Positions 1 through 8,705 are shown, numbered from the stretch's first letter. The stretch is DNA of 64,000 bases from Aquirufa antheringensis (GCF_004307425.1 NZ_SEWZ01000003.1:62001-126000); one strand, 5' to 3'. Notes: generated by a model from the sequence alone, not told the origin. Numbers and translations are program-made.

Positions 1-1384
1 AGAATGATGGGATGTGGTAAATGCTTATTAACGTATTTTCGTGCATTTCCAATGGATTTACCGAAATCCAAATGAAGAGACTCGCTATGATCAGTATACT
101 GATCGGCAGTGCGAAATCGAAATGGCTTGAGCCCTCTTTCAATGGCCCCATAAAAATCAAATAGAACTGTCGGCTGATGTAGAAACTGGTTAATACCATC
201 CCTAGCGCTAAAACAACTAGCAATTCTACTTGACCTGATGTGTATAAATATCCTGCGATATTTTCCTTGCTAAAAAATCCACCCGTAAGCGGTAATCCCA
301 TTAATCCGGCACCGAAAACGAGGTAGGCTAAAGCCGCCACTGGGGCTTTCTTGCGAAGGCCGCCCATGTCGTTTAGGCTTTGGGAATGTACGGTGTGAAT
401 AACCGCACCGGCCGCTAAAAAGAGGCCCGCTTTGAAAATTCCGTGTGTCAATAAATGAAATAAAGACGCGTCAGAACCCATTCCCATCCACATTAAACCC
501 AGCTGGGAGATGGTGGAATAGGCGAGTGTTTTTTTGATGTCGTTTTGGAATAGAGCGAAAACAGCTCCTGCTAAAAAGGAGATCGCGCCGATGATTCCCA
601 TAAAAAGATGGGTCTCCGGTCCGGTGATGTCGAAAACGCGAACGCCCACAAATACACCCGCGGCCACCATCGTAGCGGCGTGAATTAGAGCGGAGGCTGG
701 CGTAGGCCCTTCCATCGCATCAGGAAGCCAAGACATCAAGGGGAATTGAGCTGATTTAGCCATTCCGCCCGCAATAATCGCGATTCCGATGAGGGCAGGA
801 GCAATGCCATGCATCGCTGAAAATTGCCAGGTATTGAAATGCAATCCGAGGGCAATTAATCCGAACAATAAGACAATATCTCCTAGGCGATTAATTAAAA
901 AAGCTTTTTTAGCGGCTTGTATGGCGGCCGTTTTTTGGTGCCAAAAACTAATCAACAAATACGAACACGCCCCCACTAGTTCCCAAGCCCCGTAGAAAAT
1001 CAGGATGGAATCGGTCAGCAGTAAGAGCGTCATCGAACCCACAAATAGGTGTAAATACAGGTAATATCGACCGATGGAAGGATCGTCTTTTAGATACGAT
1101 TTGGAAAACAGCTGTACACAAAAAGAAACCAGAGCCACTAAGCCCAGGACCAATTGCGCAGAGGCATTCGCCCAAAAACTCGCATTCAGCGACTGCCCAC
1201 CTAGATTAAACCAAGGATAAGCGATTTTGAAATCAATAGCTGCGGTGGTGCAAAAATACAATGCAGCAACGCTAAAAATTGCCGAAAGAGAAATCGAAAA
1301 AAGAGGTTTGGGAAAAAGAGCCACCAACAGCGCGGACGCCCAAGGCAATAAAAGCACTCCAAGAAATAGGAGATTTAATCCCAT
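1..1384 (-). CDS. nuoL: NADH-quinone oxidoreductase subunit L-like protein, 3' end cut by the window
   Basis: Proton-translocating, antiporter-like membrane subunit of respiratory complex I. The gene starts at ATG 1384 on the minus strand and is still open at base 1, so 461 codons of a family usually about 600-650 residues long are visible. It is a chain of hydrophobic helices. The NuoL/Proton_antipo_M hallmarks are visible: a WELVGACSYLLI stretch around residue 130, AKKAFLINRLGD soon after, WLPDAMEGPTPASALIHAATM around residue 220 with the conserved glutamate and histidines, and GFFSKEN near residue 365. moaD lies 34 bp upstream in the same direction. The partner nuoM/nuoN genes would lie outside the window. 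A NuoL-like subunit of another complex (for example DabB) cannot be fully excluded without the C-terminus. Confidence 0.85.
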   Translation of the reverse strand, partial: MGLNLLFLGVLLLPWASALLVALFPKPLFSISLSAIFSVAALYFCTTAAIDFKIAYPWFNLGGQSLNASFWANASAQLVLGLVALVSFCVQLFSKSYLKDDPSIGRYYLYLHLFVGSMTLLLLTDSILIFYGAWELVGACSYLLISFWHQKTAAIQAAKKAFLINRLGDIVLLFGLIALGLHFNTWQFSAMHGIAPALIGIAIIAGGMAKSAQFPLMSWLPDAMEGPTPASALIHAATMVAAGVFVGVRVFDITGPETHLFMGIIGAISFLAGAVFALFQNDIKKTLAYSTISQLGLMWMGMGSDASLFHLLTHGIFKAGLFLAAGAVIHTVHSQSLNDMGGLRKKAPVAALAYLVFGAGLMGLPLTGGFFSKENIAGYLYTSGQVELLVVLALGMVLTSFYISRQFYLIFMGPLKEGSSHFDFALPISILIIASLFIWISVNPLEMHENTLISIYHIPSF

Positions 1385-1418
1385 ATACTTTGTATAGATT
1401 TAAAAACAAATATACGGA

Positions 1419-1664
1419 TTATCCGCCACTCACGGGTGGAATTAAGGCAATTTCCATCGTATCAGATAGGATAAAATCCGGTTCTGGGAACCGATGTTCG
1501 GCTGCAAGACGTAAAGAAGGTAGATTTTTTAAAGCCGGATGCAATGAGCGCAGCGTTTGTAACATTTCCTCCACGGTCACCGAGCCCTCTTTTTCGATCG
1601 AAATCGTGGACGATTTTAATAAATCCCGGCAAATACCGAACAGCAAGATGTGGTAGGTTGACAT
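1419..1664 (-). CDS. moaD: MoaD/ThiS family molybdopterin synthase sulfur carrier
   Basis: Small beta-grasp sulfur carrier of 81 residues. In this family the C-terminal glycine is adenylated and thiocarboxylated, then donates sulfur to cyclic pyranopterin monophosphate together with MoaE. The protein ends in the diagnostic PPVSGG, with the Gly-Gly tail exactly at the stop, and has the expected length. It is divergent from moaA, 37 bp away, and reads in the same direction as the nuoL-like gene 34 bp downstream. moaE, moaC and mobA are not in this window. A ThiS-type role is possible from sequence alone; the adjacent moaA favours molybdenum cofactor synthesis. Confidence 0.82.
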   Translation of the reverse strand: MSTYHILLFGICRDLLKSSTISIEKEGSVTVEEMLQTLRSLHPALKNLPSLRLAAEHRFPEPDFILSDTMEIALIPPVSGG

Positions 1665-1701
1665 CGTTTTTTGTACCTTTGGTAACTATTGAACAAATAT
1701 A

Positions 1702-2694
1702 TTGGATAATCCTCAGCTTTTAGATAATCACGGCCGCGAATTGACGTATTTACGTCTTGCGGTGACAGATCGTTGCAATCTGCGCTGCACCTATTGTATG
1801 CCGGCAGAGGGGATTAACTATATGCCGGAGCGCGAGTTGTTGAGCTGGGAGGAGATGTTTCGCTTGACCCGCATTTTACACGAAATGGGGATTAAAAAGG
1901 TTCGTATTACGGGAGGAGAGCCCTTTGTTCGCAATGGTTTGCTGGATTTTCTAACGAATTTAGCGGGCTTGAAAGACCTAGAAATCTGTTTGACGACGAA
2001 TGGCGTGTTCATTGGTGAGTACATAGAGGCGCTGAAAAAGCTAGGTGTTCGTCACATCAATTTAAGTCTAGATTCGCTCGATCGGGATCGCTTTCATCAG
2101 ATTACCAGGAGAGATGATTTTGCCAAAGTCTATGCAAATCTGATCCGCTTAATCGACGCCGGTTTCAAAGTCAAGATCAATGCGGTCGTGATGCAGGGTA
2201 AAAATGAAGATGATATACTTGCTTTGACGGAGTTCGCTCGTGAGTATCCGGTATCAGTGAGATTCATCGAAGAAATGCCGTTTAATGGTTCCGGACTGGT
2301 AGAAGAAAAGCTATTTTGGGATCACGCCCGCATTTTAGAACGTATCCGTTCGCAATTTCCGGACTTAAAAGCGAGACCCTTTTTGTTCGGGGAAACAGCA
2401 AATACCTATGATATTCCTGGATTTAAGGGTAATGTAGGTATAATCGCGGCCTTTACCCGGACTTTTTGCGGAAGCTGCAATCGCATTCGACTAACGGCCA
2501 AAGGTCAAGTCAAGACTTGCCTCTATGATGATGGCGTTTTTGATATGAAGCCGTATCTTCGTAGTGAAGTGAGCGATGAGGAGGTGAAAGCACAATTTTT
2601 GACATTATTTAAATCGCGTCCTTTGGATGGATTTGAAGCAGAAAATAAACGAAAAGGAGTCATCACCGAATCGATGACGACTATTGGAGGCTAA
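1702..2694 (+). CDS. moaA: GTP 3',8-cyclase MoaA (molybdenum cofactor synthesis)
   Basis: Radical SAM enzyme for the first step of molybdopterin synthesis, converting GTP to 3',8-cyclo-7,8-dihydro-GTP. The N-terminal cluster motif CNLRCTYC (Cys25, 29, 32) binds the SAM 4Fe-4S cluster. A C-terminal set near residues 254-272 (CGSC ... C) binds the second cluster, and the protein ends in the functional Gly-Gly (TTIGG). At 330 residues it has normal length. The start is TTG at 1702: an in-frame TGA at 1690 excludes longer forms, and homology begins within ten residues. A TAccTTTG -7 element at 1674-1681 lies about 20 bp upstream. The heptose kinase gene follows after 15 bp. Confidence 0.93.
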   Translation: MDNPQLLDNHGRELTYLRLAVTDRCNLRCTYCMPAEGINYMPERELLSWEEMFRLTRILHEMGIKKVRITGGEPFVRNGLLDFLTNLAGLKDLEICLTTNGVFIGEYIEALKKLGVRHINLSLDSLDRDRFHQITRRDDFAKVYANLIRLIDAGFKVKINAVVMQGKNEDDILALTEFAREYPVSVRFIEEMPFNGSGLVEEKLFWDHARILERIRSQFPDLKARPFLFGETANTYDIPGFKGNVGIIAAFTRTFCGSCNRIRLTAKGQVKTCLYDDGVFDMKPYLRSEVSDEEVKAQFLTLFKSRPLDGFEAENKRKGVITESMTTIGG

Positions 2695-2709
2695 TTAAGT
2701 AGTAAGTTT

Positions 2710-3687
2710 ATGAATCCATTATCTACTCTGATTGAGAAATTTTCAAGCCTGCGCGTTCTGGTGATAGGTGATTTAATGGTGGATGCCTATACCTGGGGAA
2801 AGGTGAATCGCATTTCGCCGGAAGCACCTGTTCCCGTTGTGAACGTGATTAAGCGTGAATCTCGCTTAGGCGGAGCCGGAAACGTGGTATTAAACATCGC
2901 GAGCCTTGGCGCAAAACCCTACGTTTGTTCGGTCATCGGAGACGATTCCACAGGTGAAACTTTACAAGGAATTTTACAAGCCGCTGGTCTTTCCACTTCA
3001 GGTATCATAACCGAAAAAGGTCGTCCTACGACGGTCAAAGAACGTGTCATCGCTGGATCCCAGCAATTGATTCGTGTGGATTCGGAAACGGAGGCGCCTG
3101 TTTCGCTTGCTTCGTCTAAAGCCTTATTGGAGCAAGTGAAAGCGTGGTTACCAGAGGTCGATGTGATTCTTTTTGAGGATTATGACAAAGGAGTTTTAAG
3201 CACAGAGTTGATTCAGGAAATTATCTTGATGGCCAAAGCGAAGCAAATACCAACCGTCGTAGATCCGAAGAAAAAGAACTTTTTCGCCTATAGCGGAGCC
3301 ACTTTGTTCAAACCCAATTTGAATGAATTACGGGATGGTTTAGGTTTAGATGCCTCAGCCATTGCTCCAGAAGCCATCGCGAAAACAGTGGCGGATTTCA
3401 AAGCTGCGCAATCATTTACGGGTCTATTTGTGACGATGTCTGAACGCGGTGTCTATATGGATTTCGCAACTGACCAAATTCAAATTCCCGCACACATCCG
3501 CCAAATCGCTGATGTATCAGGTGCCGGTGATACCGTAATTTCCATCGCGGCTTGCGCTCTTGCCGCTGGCGGATCTGCTGCGCAAATCGCGGAGCTCGCT
3601 AACTTAGGCGGAGGCTTAGTCTGCGAATCTCTGGGAGTGGTTCCGATTGACGTGGAGTTGCTGAAAAAAGAAGCCGCAAAAATATAA
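2710..3687 (+). CDS. rfaE1: D-glycero-beta-D-manno-heptose-7-phosphate kinase
   Basis: PfkB/ribokinase-family sugar kinase of 325 residues matching the kinase half of HldE (RfaE domain I), which phosphorylates heptose-7-phosphate at C1 for ADP-heptose and LPS core synthesis. Visible motifs are the N-terminal GDLMVDAYTWG, RISPEAPVPVV, the substrate-binding GGAGNV, and the PfkB signature SGAGDTV with the catalytic Asp near residue 273. The nucleotidyltransferase half (RfaE domain II) is absent, so this is the stand-alone form and a partner must lie elsewhere. The gene follows moaA by 15 bp and ends at a strong hairpin terminator. Confidence 0.85.
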   Translation: MNPLSTLIEKFSSLRVLVIGDLMVDAYTWGKVNRISPEAPVPVVNVIKRESRLGGAGNVVLNIASLGAKPYVCSVIGDDSTGETLQGILQAAGLSTSGIITEKGRPTTVKERVIAGSQQLIRVDSETEAPVSLASSKALLEQVKAWLPEVDVILFEDYDKGVLSTELIQEIILMAKAKQIPTVVDPKKKNFFAYSGATLFKPNLNELRDGLGLDASAIAPEAIAKTVADFKAAQSFTGLFVTMSERGVYMDFATDQIQIPAHIRQIADVSGAGDTVISIAACALAAGGSAAQIAELANLGGGLVCESLGVVPIDVELLKKEAAKI

Positions 3688-3688
3688 A

Positions 3689-3720
3689 AAAAAGCCCCGA
3701 ATTTTTGTTCGGGGCTTTTT
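3689..3720. terminator. intrinsic terminator between rfaE1 and the RidA gene
   Basis: AAGCCCCGAA (3692-3701) pairs perfectly with TTCGGGGCTT (3708-3717) around a 6-base loop. There are A-runs on the left and T-runs on the right, so it can serve both convergent genes. Confidence 0.9.
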
Positions 3721-3736
3721 TACGGGCTTATTAAAT

Positions 3737-4123
3737 TTATCCCACCCAAGCCGTAAACTCAATCTCCACTTTATATTGCGGAGCGATCAAGGCTGAAATT
3801 TCATAAATCCCAGTCGTAGGTTTGATGTCTCCAAAGAAATGGGCGTGAGCTCGAGCGATGTCTAAATTCTTGGAAATATCTGTCGTGAAAATACGCGTGC
3901 GGACTACGTCATTAAGAGACGAACCAGCCTCTTCTAAAACCACCGCGATGCGTTCGATGATGTTATAGGTTTGGGCATACAAATCGTCAGCCGTTATTTT
4001 TTCGCCATCCACTAGGGCTACTGTGCCGGAGATTTCTAGCAAGTTTCCTGTCTTTACCGCGCGGCAGTAGCCGAAGGTATCTTCGAAGGGTGAACCGCTG
4101 GAGATGTTAATTCTATTGCTCAT
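3737..4123 (-). CDS. RidA/YjgF family enamine/imine deaminase-like protein
   Basis: Rid-family protein of 128 residues. Members hydrolyse reactive enamine/imine intermediates made by PLP enzymes, but many subfamilies have other substrates. Supporting features are the family length, the ISGT core strand, VVRTRIFTTDI in the middle and the C-terminal KVEIEFTAWVG. The start at ATG 4123 gives the typical length; a longer open frame to 4180 exists but lies inside cobA. The ATG overlaps the 3' end of cobA by 11 bases, implying coupled translation in the reductase-cobA-rid operon. The exact substrate cannot be told. Confidence 0.82.
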   Translation of the reverse strand: MSNRINISSGSPFEDTFGYCRAVKTGNLLEISGTVALVDGEKITADDLYAQTYNIIERIAVVLEEAGSSLNDVVRTRIFTTDISKNLDIARAHAHFFGDIKPTTGIYEISALIAPQYKVEIEFTAWVG

Positions 4124-4907
4124 TTTCTTTACTGATTTTCGTGATTTGTTGCCATAATTCCGGCTTTGCGTGACGCACAACCTCGCCTATGACGATGACA
4201 GCCGGATTGCTCAAGCCTTCTTTCGAAGCCATGGAAGCTAATTCTGCAGCTGAAGATACGCCAATTCGTTGATTTTTCATCGTTCCGTTTTGGATAATGG
4301 CGGCGGAGATGTCACCTTTGCCATATTTTTGGCATAAATCTGAAATCTCTTTTAGCTTATTCATCCCCATGAGAATGACTAAAGTGGCAGAAGATTGCAA
4401 GCCTAAAGCTAGGTCAGCTGTCAAAGAGCCATCCGATTTCGTCCCCGTCATCACCCAAAAGCTCTCGTTCACCCCCCGAATCGTTAAAGGAATTTCCGCG
4501 CTTCCCGCCGCCGCATAAGAGGAGGAAATGCCTGGAATGTAATCCGTTAATAAACCAAAACCACGCGCATATTCGATTTCTTCTTGACCACGGCCAAAGA
4601 CAAAAGGGTCGCCGCCTTTCAAGCGAACCACGTGTCCTAAAGCATAGGCTTTCTCAACAATCAACTTGTTTATAGCCTCTTGGGAATGGCTTTCGCCTGC
4701 ACGCTTACCCACATAAATCTGCTCGCAGGTGGGGGAGCAATGTGCTAACAAGCTTTGGTCAACTAAAGCATCGTATAAAACGGCCTGCGCTGACGCGATA
4801 GCTTTGATGGCTTTCAAGGTGATCAACTCTGGATCGCCGGGGCCAGCACCCACCACCGATAATTTCGGGTGAGGTTCTAATGTTCTGAAATGGCTTAAGT
4901 TCTTCAT
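4113..4907 (-). CDS. cobA: uroporphyrinogen-III C-methyltransferase
   Basis: SAM-dependent methyltransferase (SUMT) of 264 residues that converts uroporphyrinogen III to precorrin-2, the precursor of siroheme. Visible motifs are VGAGPGDPELIT at residues 19-30, VGKRAGE near residue 66, VRLKGGDPFVFGRG near residue 95 (SAM and substrate loops) and YIPGISS near residue 123. The CysG dehydrogenase/ferrochelatase domain is missing, so precorrin-2 must be oxidised and loaded with iron by another protein. It starts 4 bp after the siroheme-dependent reductase and overlaps the RidA gene, so the operon couples siroheme supply to its main user. Confidence 0.92.
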   Translation of the reverse strand: MKNLSHFRTLEPHPKLSVVGAGPGDPELITLKAIKAIASAQAVLYDALVDQSLLAHCSPTCEQIYVGKRAGESHSQEAINKLIVEKAYALGHVVRLKGGDPFVFGRGQEEIEYARGFGLLTDYIPGISSSYAAAGSAEIPLTIRGVNESFWVMTGTKSDGSLTADLALGLQSSATLVILMGMNKLKEISDLCQKYGKGDISAAIIQNGTMKNQRIGVSSAAELASMASKEGLSNPAVIVIGEVVRHAKPELWQQITKISKENEQ

Positions 4908-4911
4908 AGGA

Positions 4912-6987
4912 TTAAGAGCGGGCTATTTTGGCAGATTGTAAAAAGGCGTGGGCTTGCGCTGTATAAGAGGCCGCAAATTCCGCTGACGGTTCGTTTTGAT
5001 TAATCTGTAAGACTAATTCAGCGAAGCTAGGAGCATCTACGGCAAATTCGCCAGTAGCTACAAAGTTTTCATCGAACTTGTTAATGACCGAAGTTTGAGT
5101 AGGGACGGAAATCGATTTATCTAATAAGAGCGCTTTCGCCGCCGAAATAAACACGCTATAGGCATGGTAGATCGCATCTGCATAGCGTTTGTCTTCTAGT
5201 GCCGCCGCTGTCCATTCGTATTTTTCGTCTGATTCAAACAAAAGCGTTGCGACTAAGTCAATCACGACACCCGCACATTCTCCCACCCCGATTTCGGTAG
5301 CGAAGTTTTCTGAGGCGCCCCAGTCGATGAAATCATCATCCACCAGTGTGCTTAGATCTGCGATGGGCTTTAATAAATCGTAGAAGTATTTCTCGCCTTG
5401 GCGATCGTAATAGCTGTGGAAATACTCGTCTGCCAGTGCGTTCTCTTCGAAGTTATTTAATAAGGTGCGCAAGACTTGAGGACCTCTTTTCGATGGAACT
5501 TTAATCACTTTATCCGCGATTTTTCCTTCGCCATTGCCTAGTGTCGCGCCGCCTAATAAGACCTGCAAAGCTGGTAAAACGCGTTTGTCCGCGGCTTTCA
5601 AAGAAGAGCCGTGGAAGCCGATCGACGCCATACTGTGTTGTCCACAAGCGTTCATGCAGCCGGAAATTTTGATCTTCATCGCGCTGTCGTGAATCAAGGA
5701 TGGGAATTCTTCGGTGATGACCGCCTCTAATTTCGAGGTGATATTCGTCGAATCAGAGATCGCTAAATTACACGTGTCCGTTCCCGGGCAAGCCGTGATG
5801 TTCGCGATGGAATTAGCGCCCGGAGCCGCTAATCCGTGTGCGTCTAATACGGAGTAGACGTAGGCCAAATTCGCGGTAGGCACATATTTTAGCATCAAGC
5901 CTTGGTTAATCGTGATGCGAATATCATCGCCGATATAGCCAGTAAATGCCTCGATTAATGAGCGAGATGTTGTACTGGAAATATTGCCGTTCAGGATGCG
6001 CACATAGACCGCGTGGAATCCTTTTTGCTTTTGTTCAAAGGTGTTGGTCGCTAACCAAGTGGCGTAGTCTTCAGTAGCTGGTGTGGCAACGTTTGCTACT
6101 AAAGTAGGCGGAGTAACCTCCCAAGCCGTAGCCGATGGAATCTCGAAAGAATGATTTTTTAAGGCTTTCGATTCAGCTTTTACTAGGTCCATAAAGGCCT
6201 CGAAACCGATCTTTTGGATCAAGAATTTCATACGCGCCTTGTGGCGGGAATTGCGTTCGCCGTGGCGATCGAATACCCGTAAAATCGCTTCGATGAAGGG
6301 GATTACGTTGTTTTCTGCTAGGAATTCGTGTGCCACGTGAGCCAGCATCGGTTGTGCACCTAAGCCACCACCCACGACTACTTTGAAGCCGCGTTTGCCG
6401 TCCACGATTTTGGGAATAAAACCCACATCATGTAAATAGGCCAAAGACGTATCTTCATCTGTATTCGAGAAAGACATCTTGATTTTACGACCCATTTCTT
6501 GGCAGATCGGGTTACGCAAAAAGTAACGGAACGCCGCATCGGCGTGCGGGCTTACGTCAAAAAGTTCTTTCGGATCAATTCCCGAAGTAGGGGAGGCCGT
6601 GATGTTTCGCACGGTGTTTCCACAAGCCTCGCGCAAGGTGATATCGTCCTGCTCTAATTTTGCCCAAAGTTCCGGCGTACGGTCCAGCGACACGTAGTGA
6701 ATTTGGATATCTTGACGTGTTGTTAAATGAAGGTTGCCGGTCGAGTATTCATCTGAAATATTTGAAATGCGCTTCCATTGGTGGAATTGAATCTTGCCAT
6801 AGGGCAATTTAATACGGATCATTTGCACTCCCTGCTGGCGTTGTCCATAGACGCCGCGCGCCAGGCGAAGACTTCTGAATTTTTCCTCATGAATCTCGCC
6901 AGCCTTGAATTGAGCGATTTTTTTCGCTAAATCCAGGATGTCTTTTTCAACAACGGGGTTTTCTATCTCAGAGCGGAAACTTTGCAT
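4912..6987 (-). CDS. siroheme 4Fe-4S sulfite/nitrite reductase with helical C-terminal extension
   Basis: Ferredoxin-type assimilatory reductase of 691 residues making sulfide from sulfite or ammonia from nitrite. The duplicated ferredoxin-like and reductase domains are visible (STGNLHLTTRQDIQIHYV near residue 85, ACGNTVRNITASP near 123). The cluster/siroheme cysteines appear as CPGTDTC near residue 400 and CMNAC near residue 445. The core family is about 550 residues. The last ~135 residues form a helical extension around AIYHAYSVFISAAKALLL, which resembles a HEPN domain as in other Bacteroidota reductases of this type; that assignment is by pattern only. Sulfite and nitrite cannot be separated by eye. 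It leads an operon with cobA and RidA under the promoter at 7037-7067. Confidence 0.88.
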   Translation of the reverse strand: MQSFRSEIENPVVEKDILDLAKKIAQFKAGEIHEEKFRSLRLARGVYGQRQQGVQMIRIKLPYGKIQFHQWKRISNISDEYSTGNLHLTTRQDIQIHYVSLDRTPELWAKLEQDDITLREACGNTVRNITASPTSGIDPKELFDVSPHADAAFRYFLRNPICQEMGRKIKMSFSNTDEDTSLAYLHDVGFIPKIVDGKRGFKVVVGGGLGAQPMLAHVAHEFLAENNVIPFIEAILRVFDRHGERNSRHKARMKFLIQKIGFEAFMDLVKAESKALKNHSFEIPSATAWEVTPPTLVANVATPATEDYATWLATNTFEQKQKGFHAVYVRILNGNISSTTSRSLIEAFTGYIGDDIRITINQGLMLKYVPTANLAYVYSVLDAHGLAAPGANSIANITACPGTDTCNLAISDSTNITSKLEAVITEEFPSLIHDSAMKIKISGCMNACGQHSMASIGFHGSSLKAADKRVLPALQVLLGGATLGNGEGKIADKVIKVPSKRGPQVLRTLLNNFEENALADEYFHSYYDRQGEKYFYDLLKPIADLSTLVDDDFIDWGASENFATEIGVGECAGVVIDLVATLLFESDEKYEWTAAALEDKRYADAIYHAYSVFISAAKALLLDKSISVPTQTSVINKFDENFVATGEFAVDAPSFAELVLQINQNEPSAEFAASYTAQAHAFLQSAKIARS

Positions 6988-7012
6988 AATTTATTCTTAA
7001 TTGTTTATAAAG

Positions 7013-7029
7013 TCTATATAATATATAGA
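7013..7029. promoter_or_regulatory. palindromic operator candidate of the reductase operon
   Basis: TCTATATAATATATAGA is a 17-base palindrome with a central A. It lies at about +1 to +17 of transcription predicted from the minus-strand promoter at 7037-7067 and 26 bp before the reductase ATG. This is a typical place for a repressor site. The cognate regulator is unknown. Confidence 0.5.
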
Positions 7030-7036
7030 GTAGGTG

Positions 7037-7067
7037 CAAATCTACGAAATAACCTTTTATTGCCAAA
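7037..7067 (-). promoter_or_regulatory. Bacteroidota-type promoter of the reductase-cobA-rid operon
   Basis: On the minus strand TTTG (7067-7064) is followed after 19 bases by TAgaTTTG (7044-7037), an exact fit to the TTTG-N19-TAnnTTTG consensus of the primary sigma factor of this phylum. Confidence 0.65.
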
Positions 7068-7102
7068 GAATTTTTATATTCGTTTTCATAAATCTTCTAT
7101 CG

Positions 7103-8584
7103 ATGAAAAAATTATTGACGATTCTTTTTTGTGCACTTACGCTTAGCATGTATGCTCAAACAAATGCGCAAATCGGGAAAGACCCGGCTGGCGTACAGGT
7201 TGTGAAGACGAAGCACTCGATTACGATCGCCGGCAAGGTGATTAACTACACGGCGACCACGGGTTACATGCATATGAAGGCGGATACGGGTAAGGTTTTG
7301 GCCAAAATCTTCTTCACCTACTACGCTAAAGACGACGAAGACGGCGCCAAACGCCCTGTCACATTCACTTTCAACGGTGGCCCAGGCTCAGCCTCTTTAT
7401 GGTTACACATGGGCGGCGTAGGTCCCAAGCGCGTAGTCTTGAAAGACGACGGCACCGCCACCGCAGCCCCTTATTCCTACATTCCCAACGAATTTTCTTG
7501 GTTAGACAAAACGGATTTAGTCTTCATCGACCCCGTTTCCACCGGCTATTCCCGCGCTGTGGGCGAGTCCGCAAGCAAATACCACGGTTATGTCGAGGAC
7601 ATTAAATCCGTGGGCGACTTCGTGCGCAACTTCCTGAGCCGCTACGACCGCTGGGCCTCGCCTAAATTCTTAGCCGGCGAAAGCTACGGAACCACTCGTG
7701 CCGCCGGATTATCGAAATTCTTGCAAGACGAACACCGCATCTACATCAATGGCGTCATCTTAATCTCGGCGGTATTAAACTTTGGCACAAACGATTACAA
7801 CATCGGAAACGATCTACCTCGTGCGCTATATATCCCTTCTTACACAGCCGCAGCCTGGTACCACAAAAAATTAGCGCCAGCCTTACAGGCGAGACCCATC
7901 GCAGACGTATTAAAGGAATCCGAGCAATGGGCGATCGGGCCCTATGCCACCGCATTAATCAAAGGCGGTTGGATGTCTGATGCAGAAAAAACGGCCATTG
8001 CTGAGAAGATGGCCTACTATACGGGCCTTTCTAAAGAGCTTTGCCTTCAAGCAAACCTTCGCCTCGACGAAAACCGTTTCTACAAGGCTCTACGCCGCGC
8101 GGACGGACTTTCGATCGGTCGTTTGGATGCTCGTTTCACTGGCCGTAACCTAGACGACGCTGGCGAATACGTCGATTTCGATCCCTCATTCACAAACATC
8201 GACGGACCTTTCACCGCCACGATCAACGACTATTTATCTAAAGAATTGAAGTTCACGGAGGAGAAAGGCTACAACGTCTTCGGCGAAGTATACCCTTGGT
8301 CTTACAAAAACGTCCAAAACAAATACCTGAACGTCGCGGAAAGTCTTCGGGATGCGATGGCCAAAAACCCGAACCTAAAAGTCTACCTCGGCTGCGGCTA
8401 CTACGATTTCGCGACCCCGTACTTCACGGCGGTCTACGACATCGAGCACATGTTTTTGCGCCCGGAGCAACGCTCCCGCGTAGACATTAAATACTACGAA
8501 TCAGGCCACATGTACTATATCCACAAACCATCCTTGATCCAATTCAAGAAGGATATCGATTCCTTTTTCGATTCGTCGAAATAA
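7103..8584 (+). CDS. secreted S10 family serine carboxypeptidase-like peptidase
   Basis: Exported alpha/beta-hydrolase peptidase of 493 residues that probably removes C-terminal residues from peptides in the periplasm. The start at ATG 7103 gives a clean signal peptide (MKKLLTILFCALTLSMYAQ); the frame is open upstream to 7034 but that part is not signal-like. Family marks are NGGPGSAS (oxyanion loop, near residue 93), GESYG with the nucleophile Ser near residue 193, GYYDFATPY with the Asp near residue 434 and ESGHMYYIH with the His near residue 468. The gene is divergent from the reductase operon. Its codons are markedly richer in C-ending forms than those of its neighbours. Confidence 0.88.
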   Translation: MKKLLTILFCALTLSMYAQTNAQIGKDPAGVQVVKTKHSITIAGKVINYTATTGYMHMKADTGKVLAKIFFTYYAKDDEDGAKRPVTFTFNGGPGSASLWLHMGGVGPKRVVLKDDGTATAAPYSYIPNEFSWLDKTDLVFIDPVSTGYSRAVGESASKYHGYVEDIKSVGDFVRNFLSRYDRWASPKFLAGESYGTTRAAGLSKFLQDEHRIYINGVILISAVLNFGTNDYNIGNDLPRALYIPSYTAAAWYHKKLAPALQARPIADVLKESEQWAIGPYATALIKGGWMSDAEKTAIAEKMAYYTGLSKELCLQANLRLDENRFYKALRRADGLSIGRLDARFTGRNLDDAGEYVDFDPSFTNIDGPFTATINDYLSKELKFTEEKGYNVFGEVYPWSYKNVQNKYLNVAESLRDAMAKNPNLKVYLGCGYYDFATPYFTAVYDIEHMFLRPEQRSRVDIKYYESGHMYYIHKPSLIQFKKDIDSFFDSSK

Positions 8585-8616
8585 TTTGCTATTTTTGCAA
8601 CCCCACGGACTCATCT

Positions 8617-8704
8617 AGAGGGGTGTCCGAGTGGTTTAAGGAGCACGCTTGGAAAGCGTGTGTAGGTCTCAAGCTTACCGAGGGTTCGAATCCCTTCCCC
8701 TCTA
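8617..8704 (+). tRNA. tRNA-Ser (anticodon GGA)
   Basis: An 88-base class II tRNA. The acceptor stem AGAGGGG (8617-8623) pairs with CCCCTCT (8697-8703). The anticodon stem CACGC/GCGTG holds GGA at 8651-8653. A long variable arm follows, as expected for serine, then the T arm GAGGG-TTCGAAT-CCCTT (8680-8696). CCA is not encoded. A TAttTTTG -7 element lies at 8590-8597. Confidence 0.96.
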
Positions 8705-8705
8705 C

